The position numbers and the translations under genes are program-made. A stretch of DNA of 17,514 nucleotides from an uncultured Campylobacter sp. (GTDB taxonomy: Bacteria > Campylobacterota > Campylobacteria > Campylobacterales > Campylobacteraceae): the NCBI RefSeq assembly GCF_938045405.1, contig NZ_CALIMW010000131.1:1-17514 (forward strand). Direction: 5' to 3'. Under the pieces are notes generated by a model. The model saw only the letters and a list, made by a program, of their open reading frames with translations. It had not been told where the DNA came from and ran no database searches. Shown piece after piece: positions 7,494-14,578 of the stretch; position 1 is the stretch's first letter; every line of letters begins with the position of its first letter.

Positions 7494-8020
7494 CGCTTCA
7501 CATCCGATGCTTGCTTTCGGCGCCGCTTAGGGCTCATCTGTTTGCAAAACGGCGCTTTGATCGCACCGTTTGATCTACACTCGCTCTGTTAAATTTCATA
7601 TCGAAATAAGATATTTGCGCTTTTGAATCCAAGCCGCTAAATTTTATCTTGCGAGCTCGGCGCGCAAATTTTATGCGCGTAGCTTTACGATTGAGCCTTT
7701 TAAATTTACGCTCTGTCGCTGTGTTGCCTGCACTGCTAGCGAAATTTACGAAAGTTGCGGCGCTAAAATAAAATTTACGGCGACATCTTATCAAAGCGCG
7801 CCGTGACGCGAAAATCGCGACCGATATAAAATATTTCGCGCGTCATCGCGACGGCGCGAAACGAAATTTGCGCGCTCCCTCTAAAGGAATTTGCGATGAA
7901 ATTTCTAAACCTACGCTAGAGCCCACGACTACATTTAAATTTTAAAAATTTATGCCGAAATAAAATCAAATTTTAAAATTTAGCAGCACTTTTCATGCTC
8001 GAATTGTGCTTAAATCGCGC
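7494..8020. other. Spacer between convergent genes, no clear gene
   Basis: This is a 527-base gap between the ends of mnmA and the DKNYY gene. A weak inverted repeat (GCGCCG 7520-7525 with CGGCGC 7550-7555, then TTTG) could end mnmA transcription. Around 7804-7861 are overlapping GC-rich inverted repeats. After them comes AAAGGA and a mini open frame MKFLNLR (7896-7919) with no recognised role. The last 100 bases are AAATTTTAAA-type. Longer open frames here look random. Confidence 0.5.
7804..7861 (+). promoter_or_regulatory. Two mutually exclusive GC-rich hairpins
   Basis: TGACGCG (7804-7810) can pair with CGCGTCA (7839-7845). The same right arm can instead form the start of a second hairpin: TTTCGCGCGTC (7834-7844) pairing with GACGGCGCGAAA (7850-7861), with one bulged G and loop ATCGC. 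A TATAAAAT box (near 7825) sits between. The shared arm resembles an alternative-fold switch, but no U-tract follows on the plus strand. Function is unknown and chance is possible in GC-rich words. Confidence 0.3.
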
Positions 8021-9478
8021 CTAAAATTCCACTCGCGTCTTTACCTCAAAAAGCAGCTCGCCGTCCACCGCCTCAAGCCCACCGCTCTTTATCATCTCGC
8101 GAATTTTACTCGTGCCAAGGCTGCTTTTTTGAAGCAAAATTTCAACCAAGTTTAAATCTCTGATCTCATAAATGCACCGATCTATCAGCTGCGAAGAGCC
8201 CAGATCGTCGAAATAGAAAAATCGCCCGCCGTTTGAATAGACCCAGCCGTATAGCCCGCCGTGCACGCCGCCGACCCTGCGCCACTCGTGCGGCAGCTCG
8301 AGCGCGAAAAGTCCGCTTTTGCGAGCGACCAGCCTGCGAGTGCTGCGGCCGCCGCCCCAAACTTCGGCGCCTTCTAAAAAATATATCCGTTTGCCGCTTT
8401 GAAATACGCTACCGCTAAGCGCGCGGATCTCGCCCGCAAAGGGATTGTCTGCCGCGCGCTTTTGCTTTCCGTCATTCTCGTCGAAATAATAGATGCCGCC
8501 AAGGGAGGCAAAAAGCAGATGGTTTGAATGCGCAAGCTGCCTATTTAGCGGAGTATAGGGCGCGGAGGCGGGGTCAAATTTTAAATCGTTTGCAAAAACG
8601 TCGCCGCTTTTCGCATCCCACAAAAAATAGTCCAACCGCTGCCTCAAAAGTTCGTAATGCCCGCCGTTATCGCGCGCGTCAAGGCGTAGGTTTTTAAAAT
8701 ACACGTTCGCGCCGTCCGCGGCATAAACTTCGCTCGCCCTGCCGTCGCTTCCCTCTATCTGGCGCAGGCTCGCGGCATCGGCGCCCGGCAAAATCTCTCC
8801 TTTATAAAACGCGCGAGAGTCCTGCGCAGCGTAATACACGCCCGAGATTTGGCGCAGATCCGTAGCGTCCATGCGTTTAAATTTATAGAGGTAGCTTTGC
8901 GGCTTGGGCGCATCCCAAAAGATATGCGCCAAGGTTTCATAAGTAAGCTTAAGCGCCCCCAGCGCGTCGTTTGGTACCGCCTCGCCATCGCAAAAATAGC
9001 TAACTCGCCCGTCGCTTACGTAGCCAAACGCCACGGCTTTCGTGCGCGCGGGCTCTAGCTCGCCTATAGCGATGTTTCCGCAATATACGGCGTTTTTATC
9101 CGCCGCGACGTTGGAGCGGTAGCCGGAGCCGAAATCCAAAATCCGAAAGCTTGCCGCGTCCGCGCTCGGTATCGCAAAATAGCCTGCACCCACCACGAGG
9201 GCGTAAATTTCGCCATCTTTTTTATAAAAATCGCTGTATTTGATCTGCTCATCATCCCGCGGCGAGTAGTCGTCTGCGGAATTTATAACCATCGCCAGAA
9301 TAAGCGCGCTAAAAGCCGCGAACGCAAACGTTATGCCAAGCGCGATCTTGCGCCAAAGCGGCATGCCTCGAGGCGCGTCTCGCACCGGTTTACGATCTGC
9401 TTCTACCTTGCGCGCCCTAGCTTTGCGCTTCTTTTGCGCGTGCTCGTTCTTTGGCTCTTGCGTAAAATCCTCATACAT
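8021..9478 (-). CDS. Membrane-anchored DKNYY-repeat protein
   Basis: This is a 485-residue protein of unknown function. The N-terminus is cytoplasmic-looking and very basic (KKRKARARK, residues 16-24). One membrane helix at about 45-65 follows, and then a long beta-rich domain that should face the periplasm. That domain has repeated motifs of the DKNYY type, such as DKNAVYCGN (127-135) and GANVYFKN, where each repeat ends in an aromatic pair followed by K/N/G. DKNYY proteins are thought to be surface or envelope proteins of host-associated bacteria, with no established activity. I chose the ATG at 9478 because GAGG lies seven bases upstream. The GTG at 9502 has no ribosome site. The gene stands alone and converges on mnmA. 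Confidence 0.7.
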   Translation of the reverse strand: MYEDFTQEPKNEHAQKKRKARARKVEADRKPVRDAPRGMPLWRKIALGITFAFAAFSALILAMVINSADDYSPRDDEQIKYSDFYKKDGEIYALVVGAGYFAIPSADAASFRILDFGSGYRSNVAADKNAVYCGNIAIGELEPARTKAVAFGYVSDGRVSYFCDGEAVPNDALGALKLTYETLAHIFWDAPKPQSYLYKFKRMDATDLRQISGVYYAAQDSRAFYKGEILPGADAASLRQIEGSDGRASEVYAADGANVYFKNLRLDARDNGGHYELLRQRLDYFLWDAKSGDVFANDLKFDPASAPYTPLNRQLAHSNHLLFASLGGIYYFDENDGKQKRAADNPFAGEIRALSGSVFQSGKRIYFLEGAEVWGGGRSTRRLVARKSGLFALELPHEWRRVGGVHGGLYGWVYSNGGRFFYFDDLGSSQLIDRCIYEIRDLNLVEILLQKSSLGTSKIREMIKSGGLEAVDGELLFEVKTRVEF

Positions 9479-9641
9479 CTTTTGCCTCAAATTTAATCTC
9501 ACCGCAGATTGCGCGGCATTTGAAATTGTACAAAAGCGCGGCTAAATTTATGAAATTTAACGCTACGGACAAATTCTGATTCAACTCTTTGCGGCGCTAA
9601 TTTATTTTACGAATACCACAAAATCTCTGGCAAATTTTAAT

Positions 9642-9980
9642 TCAAAGCGCTTCGTAGCCGCACGGAATCGGCGCCGTAACGCTTGCAAACACAAAATCCT
9701 CATCGCCCGTATTTTTCATACCGTGGCACTCTCCGCTTTTGGAAATGATTAGATCGCCCGCACAGATCGGCACCTCCTCGCCCTTGCTCGGATAAAACAC
9801 GCCGCGTCCGCTTAAGCAGATCCACACATCATCGCCACCGGGGTGAATATGCGGCGCTACGACCTGGCCGCGTTTGACGATCCAAACCGCGCCGCAAGTG
9901 GCCTCCGTAGTAAAAAATGTCGTTTTTACGGCTCGCTCGTCGCTACAAATAGCATCTTTTATATGAAAAATTCTTTGCAT
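9642..9980 (-). CDS. Small single-domain cupin protein
   Basis: This 112-residue protein is one cupin_2 barrel. Cupin motif 1 is visible as PHIHPGGDD with His44, His46 and Asp50 or Asp51 in place of the usual glutamate, followed by SGRGVFY. Motif 2 is PICAGDLIISKSGECHGMKN with His86 as the last metal ligand. Such proteins bind a divalent metal and act as small isomerases, dioxygenases or sugar-binding sensors. The substrate cannot be read from sequence. The ATG at 9980 has a strong AGGAGAG site. The frame is open further upstream but includes the promoter. The gene is single, and its leader has a palindrome that could be an operator. Confidence 0.85.
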   Translation of the reverse strand: MQRIFHIKDAICSDERAVKTTFFTTEATCGAVWIVKRGQVVAPHIHPGGDDVWICLSGRGVFYPSKGEEVPICAGDLIISKSGECHGMKNTGDEDFVFASVTAPIPCGYEAL

Positions 9981-9998
9981 TTTCTCTCCTTGAAGTTC

Positions 9999-10033
9999 AC
10001 CGCATCCGGTGCGGTTTCGGCGGAATTTTAGCA
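9999..10033 (-). promoter_or_regulatory. Cupin promoter with palindrome in the leader
   Basis: On the minus strand an extended -10 box TGCTAAAAT is complementary to 10025-10033. About 10 bases further on lies a perfect inverted repeat, ACCGCA-TCCGG-TGCGGT (9999-10015), directly before the AGGAG site. It covers the expected first transcribed bases, so it could be a repressor operator or a leader hairpin. Confidence 0.5.
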
Positions 10034-10522
10034 TCCTTTTCGTGCAGCGAAAGTGAAATTTCAAGCGCCAAACTCGCAACGCAACATTAAATAAAAATTT
10101 TAAATTCTCGTTTTGCTATGCGATTTTTTTGGAGGATTGAAGATCGCATCTAAAAGTAAGAAGACGCATAAGCATGGTATTTGTGGATAGAATTTCGGCT
10201 TTAATTTAAGACGGAATTTTAAAAATTCCTCTAAATTTAAAACTGCTCTGCTAGATAAATTTATTAAATTTGATATGAGCTTTGCTTGCGCGCTTTTGCT
10301 ACCCAGATTAAAGCCAAATCGTAGCTTTTATCAAAGACCTCGCGTGACGCAGACTTTACGGCAAGCGCCAAGTCGGTTTATAAAGCTAAATCGGCTTATC
10401 AATAGATGCTACTTCCGGCTTGTTTTAGCAGATACGCATTTTTGCGCCTCGAATTTTTGCACATTTTACGATAATGTTTTTATAGCGCGTAACATACTGA
10501 TCACGAGCCGAGCGGGAGTTCA

Positions 10523-10555
10523 AAGAGATAGCGTTAGAATTTTGCACTATCTCTT
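10523..10555 (-). terminator. luxS: Terminator-like hairpin after luxS
   Basis: AAGAGATAG (10523-10531) and CTATCTCTT (10547-10555) form a perfect 9-bp stem with a 15-base loop, starting 11 bases after the luxS stop on the minus strand. The stem ends in CTTTG rather than a long U-tract, so it is at best a weak intrinsic terminator. Confidence 0.45.
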
Positions 10556-10565
10556 AATTTCAAAA

Positions 10566-11069
10566 CTATTTTATCTTGCTTGGATCCAGCGCAATCTCGT
10601 CGTTTTTGATCACGCCGATACCCTTATTTAGCACGTTTTGCGCGATCTGTTTGGCTTCTGCTAGCGAGTGCATCGCGAAGGTGCCGCATTGAAATTTATT
10701 CAGCTCGGGGATATCCTTTTGAGATCCCACGCCCAAAATATCCTTCATACTCGCGCTCCACGCCGCCGCAACGGCACTCTCGCTAGGCGCTCCGATCACG
10801 CTCATATAAAAGCCCGTGCGGCACCCCATCGGCGAGATATCGATGATCTCGACGTCCGCGCTATTTAGATGCTCGCGCATAAAGCCCGCGAAAAGATGCT
10901 CCAGCGTGTGGGTGCCGCGCTCGCTCATAATCTCTAAATTCGGGCGGCAAAACCGCAGATCATAGACGCTAATTTTATCGCCGCTTTTGGTGCGCATGCT
11001 CTTTGCAAGCCGCACGCCAGGGGCATTCATGCGGGTATGATCGACCTTAAAACTATCTAACAATGGCAT
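10566..11069 (-). CDS. luxS: S-ribosylhomocysteine lyase LuxS
   Basis: LuxS splits S-ribosylhomocysteine into homocysteine and DPD, the precursor of the AI-2 signal, closing the activated-methyl cycle. The 167-residue protein carries the iron/zinc site HTLEH (His54, Glu57, His58) and the third ligand Cys128 in FQCGT. The catalytic Cys83 is in GCRTGFY, and the MNAPGVRLAK segment (14-23) binds substrate. Length is normal. The ATG at 11069 has AAGGAGA upstream. It is a single gene, divergent from a tautomerase gene and followed by a hairpin. A TGTTAAAAT box lies 28 bases before the start. In this lineage MTA/SAH nucleosidase would supply its substrate. That enzyme is not in this window. Confidence 0.97.
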   Translation of the reverse strand: MPLLDSFKVDHTRMNAPGVRLAKSMRTKSGDKISVYDLRFCRPNLEIMSERGTHTLEHLFAGFMREHLNSADVEIIDISPMGCRTGFYMSVIGAPSESAVAAAWSASMKDILGVGSQKDIPELNKFQCGTFAMHSLAEAKQIAQNVLNKGIGVIKNDEIALDPSKIK

Positions 11070-11097
11070 ATTTTCTCCTTAAATTCAGATCGCGGCG

Positions 11098-11106
11098 ATT
11101 TTAACA
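11098..11106 (-). promoter_or_regulatory. luxS: Extended -10 promoter of luxS
   Basis: The minus strand reads TATGTTAAAATCG, with TAAAAT complementary to 11098-11103 and the TG two bases further up. It resembles the box before the amidohydrolase operon almost exactly. Motif evidence only. Confidence 0.5.
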
Positions 11107-11146
11107 TAAAATTTCGCACTTTCAGGCGCACAGACGAAATTTTGGC

Positions 11147-11152
11147 TACAAT
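11147..11152 (+). promoter_or_regulatory. Promoter (-10) of the tautomerase-like gene
   Basis: TACAAT lies 24 bases before the ATG at 11176, preceded by the T-rich TTTTGGC. It is back to back with the luxS promoter, about 40 bases apart. Confidence 0.5.
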
Positions 11153-11175
11153 TACGTTTATTTTAAGGAGAATTA

Positions 11176-11385
11176 ATGCCCTACATAAACGTCAAAATCA
11201 CCAAAGAGCGCGGCGGCTTAAGTCGCGAACAAAAAGCAAGGCTCGTCAAGAACCTAACCGATGCCCTCGTAGCCGTGCTGGGTAGGGGCGAGAAAACCAC
11301 GGTAGTTACGATAGATGAAATATCCACTGACGACTATGCGATCGGCGGGCGGCTAGTAAGCGAAATCAGAAAGCGGCAGAGCTAA
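11176..11385 (+). CDS. 4-oxalocrotonate tautomerase family protein
   Basis: This 69-residue enzyme has the 4-OT/DmpI fold. Met is followed by Pro2, which becomes the N-terminal catalytic base after Met removal. The opening PYINVKITKERGGLS and the later TTVVTIDEI strand fit the family well. Such proteins are hexamers that shift double bonds between keto and enol forms. Homologues are common in Helicobacter and Campylobacter with unknown physiological substrate. The start is certain: AAGGAG at 11165-11170 and a -10 box just upstream. It is a single gene followed by a small hairpin. Confidence 0.9.
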   Translation: MPYINVKITKERGGLSREQKARLVKNLTDALVAVLGRGEKTTVVTIDEISTDDYAIGGRLVSEIRKRQS

Positions 11386-11705
11386 GCTCGCGCGTCAAGC
11401 TAACTTTGAAAAGTTAAATTTTAGAATTTTAAAATTTTCATGCGAAATTCTACGCGGCAGGTTTCACTTCTAAGGGAATAAAATTTGCGACAACCTCAGC
11501 TTGCAAGATGAAATTTTACGCTAAATTCCATGCTGTAAAATTCCAAAAACCAACCGAGCGGAAATTTTAAAGCGGATCTAATGGTGAAATTCTTTGAAAA
11601 ATAGACAAGATAGAATTTATGCAAGTTTTAAAATCTTACTAGATAAAATTTAATCCTCGCAAAGTTTAAAATTTCGTAAAAATAAATAGACGATTTATTA
11701 GCGAA
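11386..11705. other. AT-rich spacer without a gene
   Basis: These 320 bases separate two converging genes. Apart from the small palindrome at the left, I see only repeated AAATTTTAAA and AAAATTC words and no open frame with a ribosome site. Confidence 0.5.
11401..11416 (+). terminator. AT-rich palindrome after the tautomerase gene
   Basis: TAACTTTGAAAAGTTA is a perfect inverted repeat starting 16 bases after the stop and followed by AATTTT. With a TGAA loop it gives a 6-bp weak stem and a short U-run. It is a weak terminator candidate in a spacer full of similar AT words. Confidence 0.35.
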
Positions 11706-12119
11706 CTAGCGTTCCCAAATTAGCTTTTTGCCGAAAGTTAAAGTATTATCGGTCATTTTCATCCAATCAATTCTAATCGTAAAAAAATCAGTCTCCATTG
11801 CGCGCGCAAACGGGAAGCGCTTAAGATATAGCGAGGTTTCGCGCTCATCCGCGCTACGGATATGGCCGCAAATCTGCACGCCTTTGATCCTACCTACAAA
11901 TTTCGTATCCAGCGCGACCGTAGCTGCAACTCCGCGGTTGGCAAAGACTGCTTTGATATGCTCGGAGTCGCTCGCGCTTGCGATGATGAGCTCCTTATTT
12001 TGCGGATCGTAGGCATAAAATGCACTGCAGCAATATGGCAGATTATTGCGCAAAACTCCGAGAGATAGGAGTTTCATCCTGCCTAAAAACTCGTCGAATT
12101 TATCCTGAGCGGCACACAT
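11706..12119 (-). CDS. YhbP-like pyridoxamine 5'-phosphate oxidase-fold protein
   Basis: This 137-residue protein has the split-barrel flavin-binding fold. Its C-terminal half (RFPFAR, then DNTLTFGKKLIWER) closely resembles E. coli YhbP (UPF0306) as I remember it, where the tail reads DNTLGFGKKMIWLR. YhbP-type proteins have no assigned reaction, and binding of FMN or F420-like cofactors is only presumed from the fold. I chose the ATG at 12119 because AAGGAGG sits seven bases upstream. The TTG at 12149 lies beyond the ribosome site. The gene is divergent from dut and shares its short promoter region. Confidence 0.82.
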   Translation of the reverse strand: MCAAQDKFDEFLGRMKLLSLGVLRNNLPYCCSAFYAYDPQNKELIIASASDSEHIKAVFANRGVAATVALDTKFVGRIKGVQICGHIRSADERETSLYLKRFPFARAMETDFFTIRIDWMKMTDNTLTFGKKLIWER

Positions 12120-12140
12120 TTTAAGCCTCCTTTTTGCTAA

Positions 12141-12173
12141 ATTATACAATGATTTTCTTTTATTAGCTATAAT
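12141..12173. promoter_or_regulatory. Back-to-back promoters of the YhbP-like gene and dut
   Basis: Minus strand: TATAAT complementary to 12141-12146, 22 bases before the ATG at 12119. Plus strand: TATAAT at 12168-12173, 27 bases before the dut ATG. The two -10 boxes are about 21 bases apart and face away from each other, so the polymerase sites overlap and the two genes probably compete for transcription. Confidence 0.6.
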
Positions 12174-12199
12174 CGCGAGCCAAAATTAGGAGAATTTTT

Positions 12200-12889
12200 A
12201 TGGAAAATTATAAAAAAGTAAAAGAGATGTTTTTGATGCAGCAAGCCCTAAATGACGAAACAAATGGCGTGGGCTGGGAGGACGGCTATACAAAAAACGG
12301 CAAACTTATCAACTGGAAGCGCTGCATTTACATGGAATGCGCAGAGCTCATCGATAGCTTTGCGTGGAAGCATTGGAAAAATATCTCTGCAGCGCCGGAC
12401 GTGAATAATATCGTCATCGAGATCGTTGATATTTGGCACTTCGTAATGAGCTATATTTTAGAGCAATATTACGGCGGCAAAGACATCGACCACATCGTAA
12501 GCGACGTCACGGCAGTAAGCGGATTTGCGGAGTTTAGCTCCTACGCCTACGACGTGCGCGAATACAGCATCTACGAAATCGTAAACGACATCGAGCTAGT
12601 AATCCACGAAACAAGCGGCTTTGAGCTGCAAATCGGCGAGCTACTGACCGATTTTTTTCGCGTGGCGATTAAATGCGGAGTGAGCTTAGACATACTTTTT
12701 GCCAAATATATCGGCAAAAACGTGCTAAATAAATTCCGCCAAGACCACGGTTACAAAGAGGGCAGCTACCGCAAAATCTGGGGAGACCTTGAAGATAACG
12801 AGGTGCTAATCGAGGTGCTATCAAAAGGCACAGTAAGCGCAAACGAAATTTACGAGCAATTGCAAAAGATTTACGACGCGACGAAGTAA
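12200..12889 (+). CDS. dut: Dimeric all-alpha dUTPase
   Basis: This enzyme hydrolyses dUTP (and, in this family, dUDP) to dUMP, keeping uracil out of DNA and feeding thymidylate synthesis. The 229-residue protein belongs to the all-alpha dimeric dUTPase group used by Campylobacter, not the common trimeric beta type. The magnesium-binding acidic motifs are Glu46-x-x-Glu49 in YMECAELIDS and Glu74-x-x-Asp77 in EIVDIWHF. INWKRCIYMECAEL and FAWKHWK match the family signature. The ATG at 12200 has AGGAG at 12188-12192 and a consensus -10 upstream. It is a single gene. Confidence 0.93.
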   Translation: MENYKKVKEMFLMQQALNDETNGVGWEDGYTKNGKLINWKRCIYMECAELIDSFAWKHWKNISAAPDVNNIVIEIVDIWHFVMSYILEQYYGGKDIDHIVSDVTAVSGFAEFSSYAYDVREYSIYEIVNDIELVIHETSGFELQIGELLTDFFRVAIKCGVSLDILFAKYIGKNVLNKFRQDHGYKEGSYRKIWGDLEDNEVLIEVLSKGTVSANEIYEQLQKIYDATK

Positions 12890-13315
12890 AGTCATGGATT
12901 TGCTTGCGAAATTTATCTTTAAGATTTTAAAATTCCATCTATAAAATTTCGGCAGGCAAATTTTAAAAAAGAGGTTTGATTTGAAATTCTGCAGTTTTGT
13001 AGCTAAAATTTTACGCAATGTTTTGCTTGCATACAAGTGGCAAAATTCCGCGCAGCAAGCAAATAAATATTCGTAACAGGTAAAAACCAAGCTAGGATGC
13101 GGTCTCCATTTACGCACTATAAATGAGCAAATTAAACACGGGTGGGCGAGCGATCAAAGCATAAATTTAGTATTATAATGCGAGATGAGCCGGTTAAAGT
13201 AAGCGAATGAGCCAAGCGAGCGGATCAATGAGGCGCGTTTCGTGCGGCAGTCAAAATAAATCTCAGCTCAAATTCCGTCGCAAAAGTCGCTAAAATAACG
13301 CAAATAGGAGCATAC
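12890..13315. other. Spacer with an inverted repeat and a -10 box
   Basis: In these 426 bases after dut, TTTGCTTGC (13022-13030) and GCAAGCAAA (13055-13063) form a perfect 9-bp inverted repeat with a 24-base loop and no U-tract. TATAAT at 13174-13179 would give the EI24 gene a 130-base leader. A closer TAAAAT box lies at 13291-13296. A 28-codon frame at 13207-13293 has no ribosome site and I do not call it a gene. No tRNA was seen. Confidence 0.45.
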
Positions 13316-14056
13316 ATGGGTAGAATTTTTAATTTGGCAAAGCAGGACTTTTTTACGCGCAAGTTTATTTTGCTCTCGCTATTGCCGCTTATGTGCTCGC
13401 TTATAATCTTGGGCACGCTCGCATTTTTCGGCGGCAAAGAGCTTTTTGACGCGCTTTCGCAGGGCGCGCAAAGCGGCGATTTTAGCTTCTTGGACGAGCA
13501 GCACTTCCCGGTAATTGCAAAAATTCTAAGCTTTGCTGCTACGAAGTGGATTATTGGTGCGATTTTTTCGGTGTTTGCCAGCTTTGCGGTGCTGATGCTT
13601 AGCGTGTTTTGTGCGCTTATCATCGCGGCCTTTCTGACGCCCGCAGTCACTAAAGAGATCAACACGCGCCACTACCGCCTAAGCCGCGCGGATGAAGCGA
13701 GCACGGCGCGAGTACTGAAGCTAATGAGCCTTGAAATTTTAAAATTTTTAGCAATCTTATTCATCTGCTCGGTGCTTTTGTTTGTGCCGGTAATAAATTT
13801 ATTCATCATCAACGTGCCGTTTTTTTATATCTATTACAAGCTGGTTCTAATTGACGTCGCTTCAAATGCGTTAAGCGCGAAAAGCTTCGAGCGCTCTTAT
13901 AAAATGGGGGGCGGATATAAATTTGCCCTAAGCGCTTTTATTTTTTATCTGCTGTGTTTAATCCCGCTGGTAGGATTATTTTTCCAACTATTTTTCATCA
14001 TCTTTTTGACGCACGTAGTGCTGATAGACGAAAGCGCCCGCAATAAAAATCGCTAA
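13316..14056 (+). CDS. EI24/CysZ-like multi-pass membrane protein
   Basis: This 246-residue inner-membrane protein has an EI24-type layout. Hydrophobic helices lie at about residues 18-38, 78-108, 138-168 and 200-235. The family includes CysZ, a sulfate uptake protein, but the Campylobacter members are not known to carry sulfate, so no substrate is claimed. The conserved-looking segment SFERSYKMGGGY lies between the third and fourth hydrophobic blocks. The ATG at 13316 has AGGAG at 13306-13310. The next gene starts 73 bases on and has its own good ribosome site. Confidence 0.75.
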   Translation: MGRIFNLAKQDFFTRKFILLSLLPLMCSLIILGTLAFFGGKELFDALSQGAQSGDFSFLDEQHFPVIAKILSFAATKWIIGAIFSVFASFAVLMLSVFCALIIAAFLTPAVTKEINTRHYRLSRADEASTARVLKLMSLEILKFLAILFICSVLLFVPVINLFIINVPFFYIYYKLVLIDVASNALSAKSFERSYKMGGGYKFALSAFIFYLLCLIPLVGLFFQLFFIIFLTHVVLIDESARNKNR

Positions 14057-14129
14057 AGATTAACTAAAATCAATGAAAAATTTTGAAATTTTCATAAAAT
14101 AGTGCGAAATTTTTTAAGAAAGGATTTCT

Positions 14130-14333
14130 ATGAAATCAGGTGATATTTACATTTGCAATATATGTTCGCTCAAAAGCAGCGATGATGAAAACGCGGTCTT
14201 TATCAAGGCGCATAAAAACGGCGAGACGGTGCATATCTGCACATCCTGCATGCCTAGCGTCATCCACGGCTCAGGCATGGTCGTAAAAAGCAACTCCGAG
14301 ATCGAAGAAGAGCTCCAAGACGCTACAAACTAG
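14130..14333 (+). CDS. Small four-cysteine zinc-ribbon-like protein
   Basis: This 67-residue protein has two CxxC pairs, Cys9/Cys12 (ICNIC) and Cys37/Cys40 (ICTSC), spaced as in a zinc ribbon. The tail is acidic (EIEEELQD). I do not recognise a named family. The pattern suits a small metal-binding adaptor or regulator. AAGGA lies just before the ATG, supporting real translation. It may be co-transcribed with the EI24 gene, 73 bases upstream, or have its own AT-rich promoter there. Confidence 0.75.
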   Translation: MKSGDIYICNICSLKSSDDENAVFIKAHKNGETVHICTSCMPSVIHGSGMVVKSNSEIEEELQDATN

Positions 14334-14351
14334 CTGCTAGCACGACTTACC

Positions 14352-14413
14352 GCGGCGCGTTTTAATTTGTTTATTAATCTGCGCGCCGCAAAATTCCAAA
14401 ATTCCAAAATTCC
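14352..14413. repeat. GC inverted repeat followed by three tandem AAAATTCC units
   Basis: GCGGCGCG (14352-14359) and CGCGCCGC (14382-14389) are perfect inverted arms around a T/A-rich 22-base loop. They are followed at once by three exact copies of AAAATTCC (14390-14413). The element lies between two converging genes and may end transcription from both sides, although no U-tract follows the stem on the plus strand. Confidence 0.5.
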
Positions 14414-14578
14414 GTCTGCGAGGTTTTCCACCAAAATACTGCATAGCAAAATTCCACGCTTAAAATTATAAAATTTTACGCAGCAAATTCTGTGCATTAA
14501 GCTTATCCCACATAAGAATTTTCGCGTTATAAGCTTGACGCTAAAATTCCTTGATCTGAAACTAAAATCTGAGAAATT

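Larger units (their letters stand above)
9981..10565. other. Long spacer between cupin and luxS genes
   Basis: This is a 585-base gap. It holds the cupin promoter and palindrome (9999-10033) at one end and a luxS terminator-like hairpin (10523-10555) at the other. The middle, about 10080-10500, is less AT-rich in its second half and has short open frames on the plus strand. None has a good ribosome site or a recognisable product. GGAGGA at 10131-10136 is followed only by an 18-codon frame. No tRNA was seen. Possibly a decayed gene or small RNA, but unsupported. Confidence 0.45.

Noticed and set aside
7534..7794. An 86-codon minus-strand frame in the mnmA spacer
   Set aside because: Basic, low-information sequence with no visible ribosome site and no family resemblance.
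10275..10631. A 118-codon plus-strand frame
   Set aside because: It runs into the antisense side of luxS, crosses the luxS hairpin, lacks a ribosome site and matches nothing I know.
13207..13293. A 28-codon frame before the EI24 gene
   Set aside because: No ribosome site and odd composition. It is probably a chance frame in the leader.
14390..14413. Tandem AAAATTCC copies as a CRISPR array
   Set aside because: The units are 8 bp with no spacers and no cas genes nearby.
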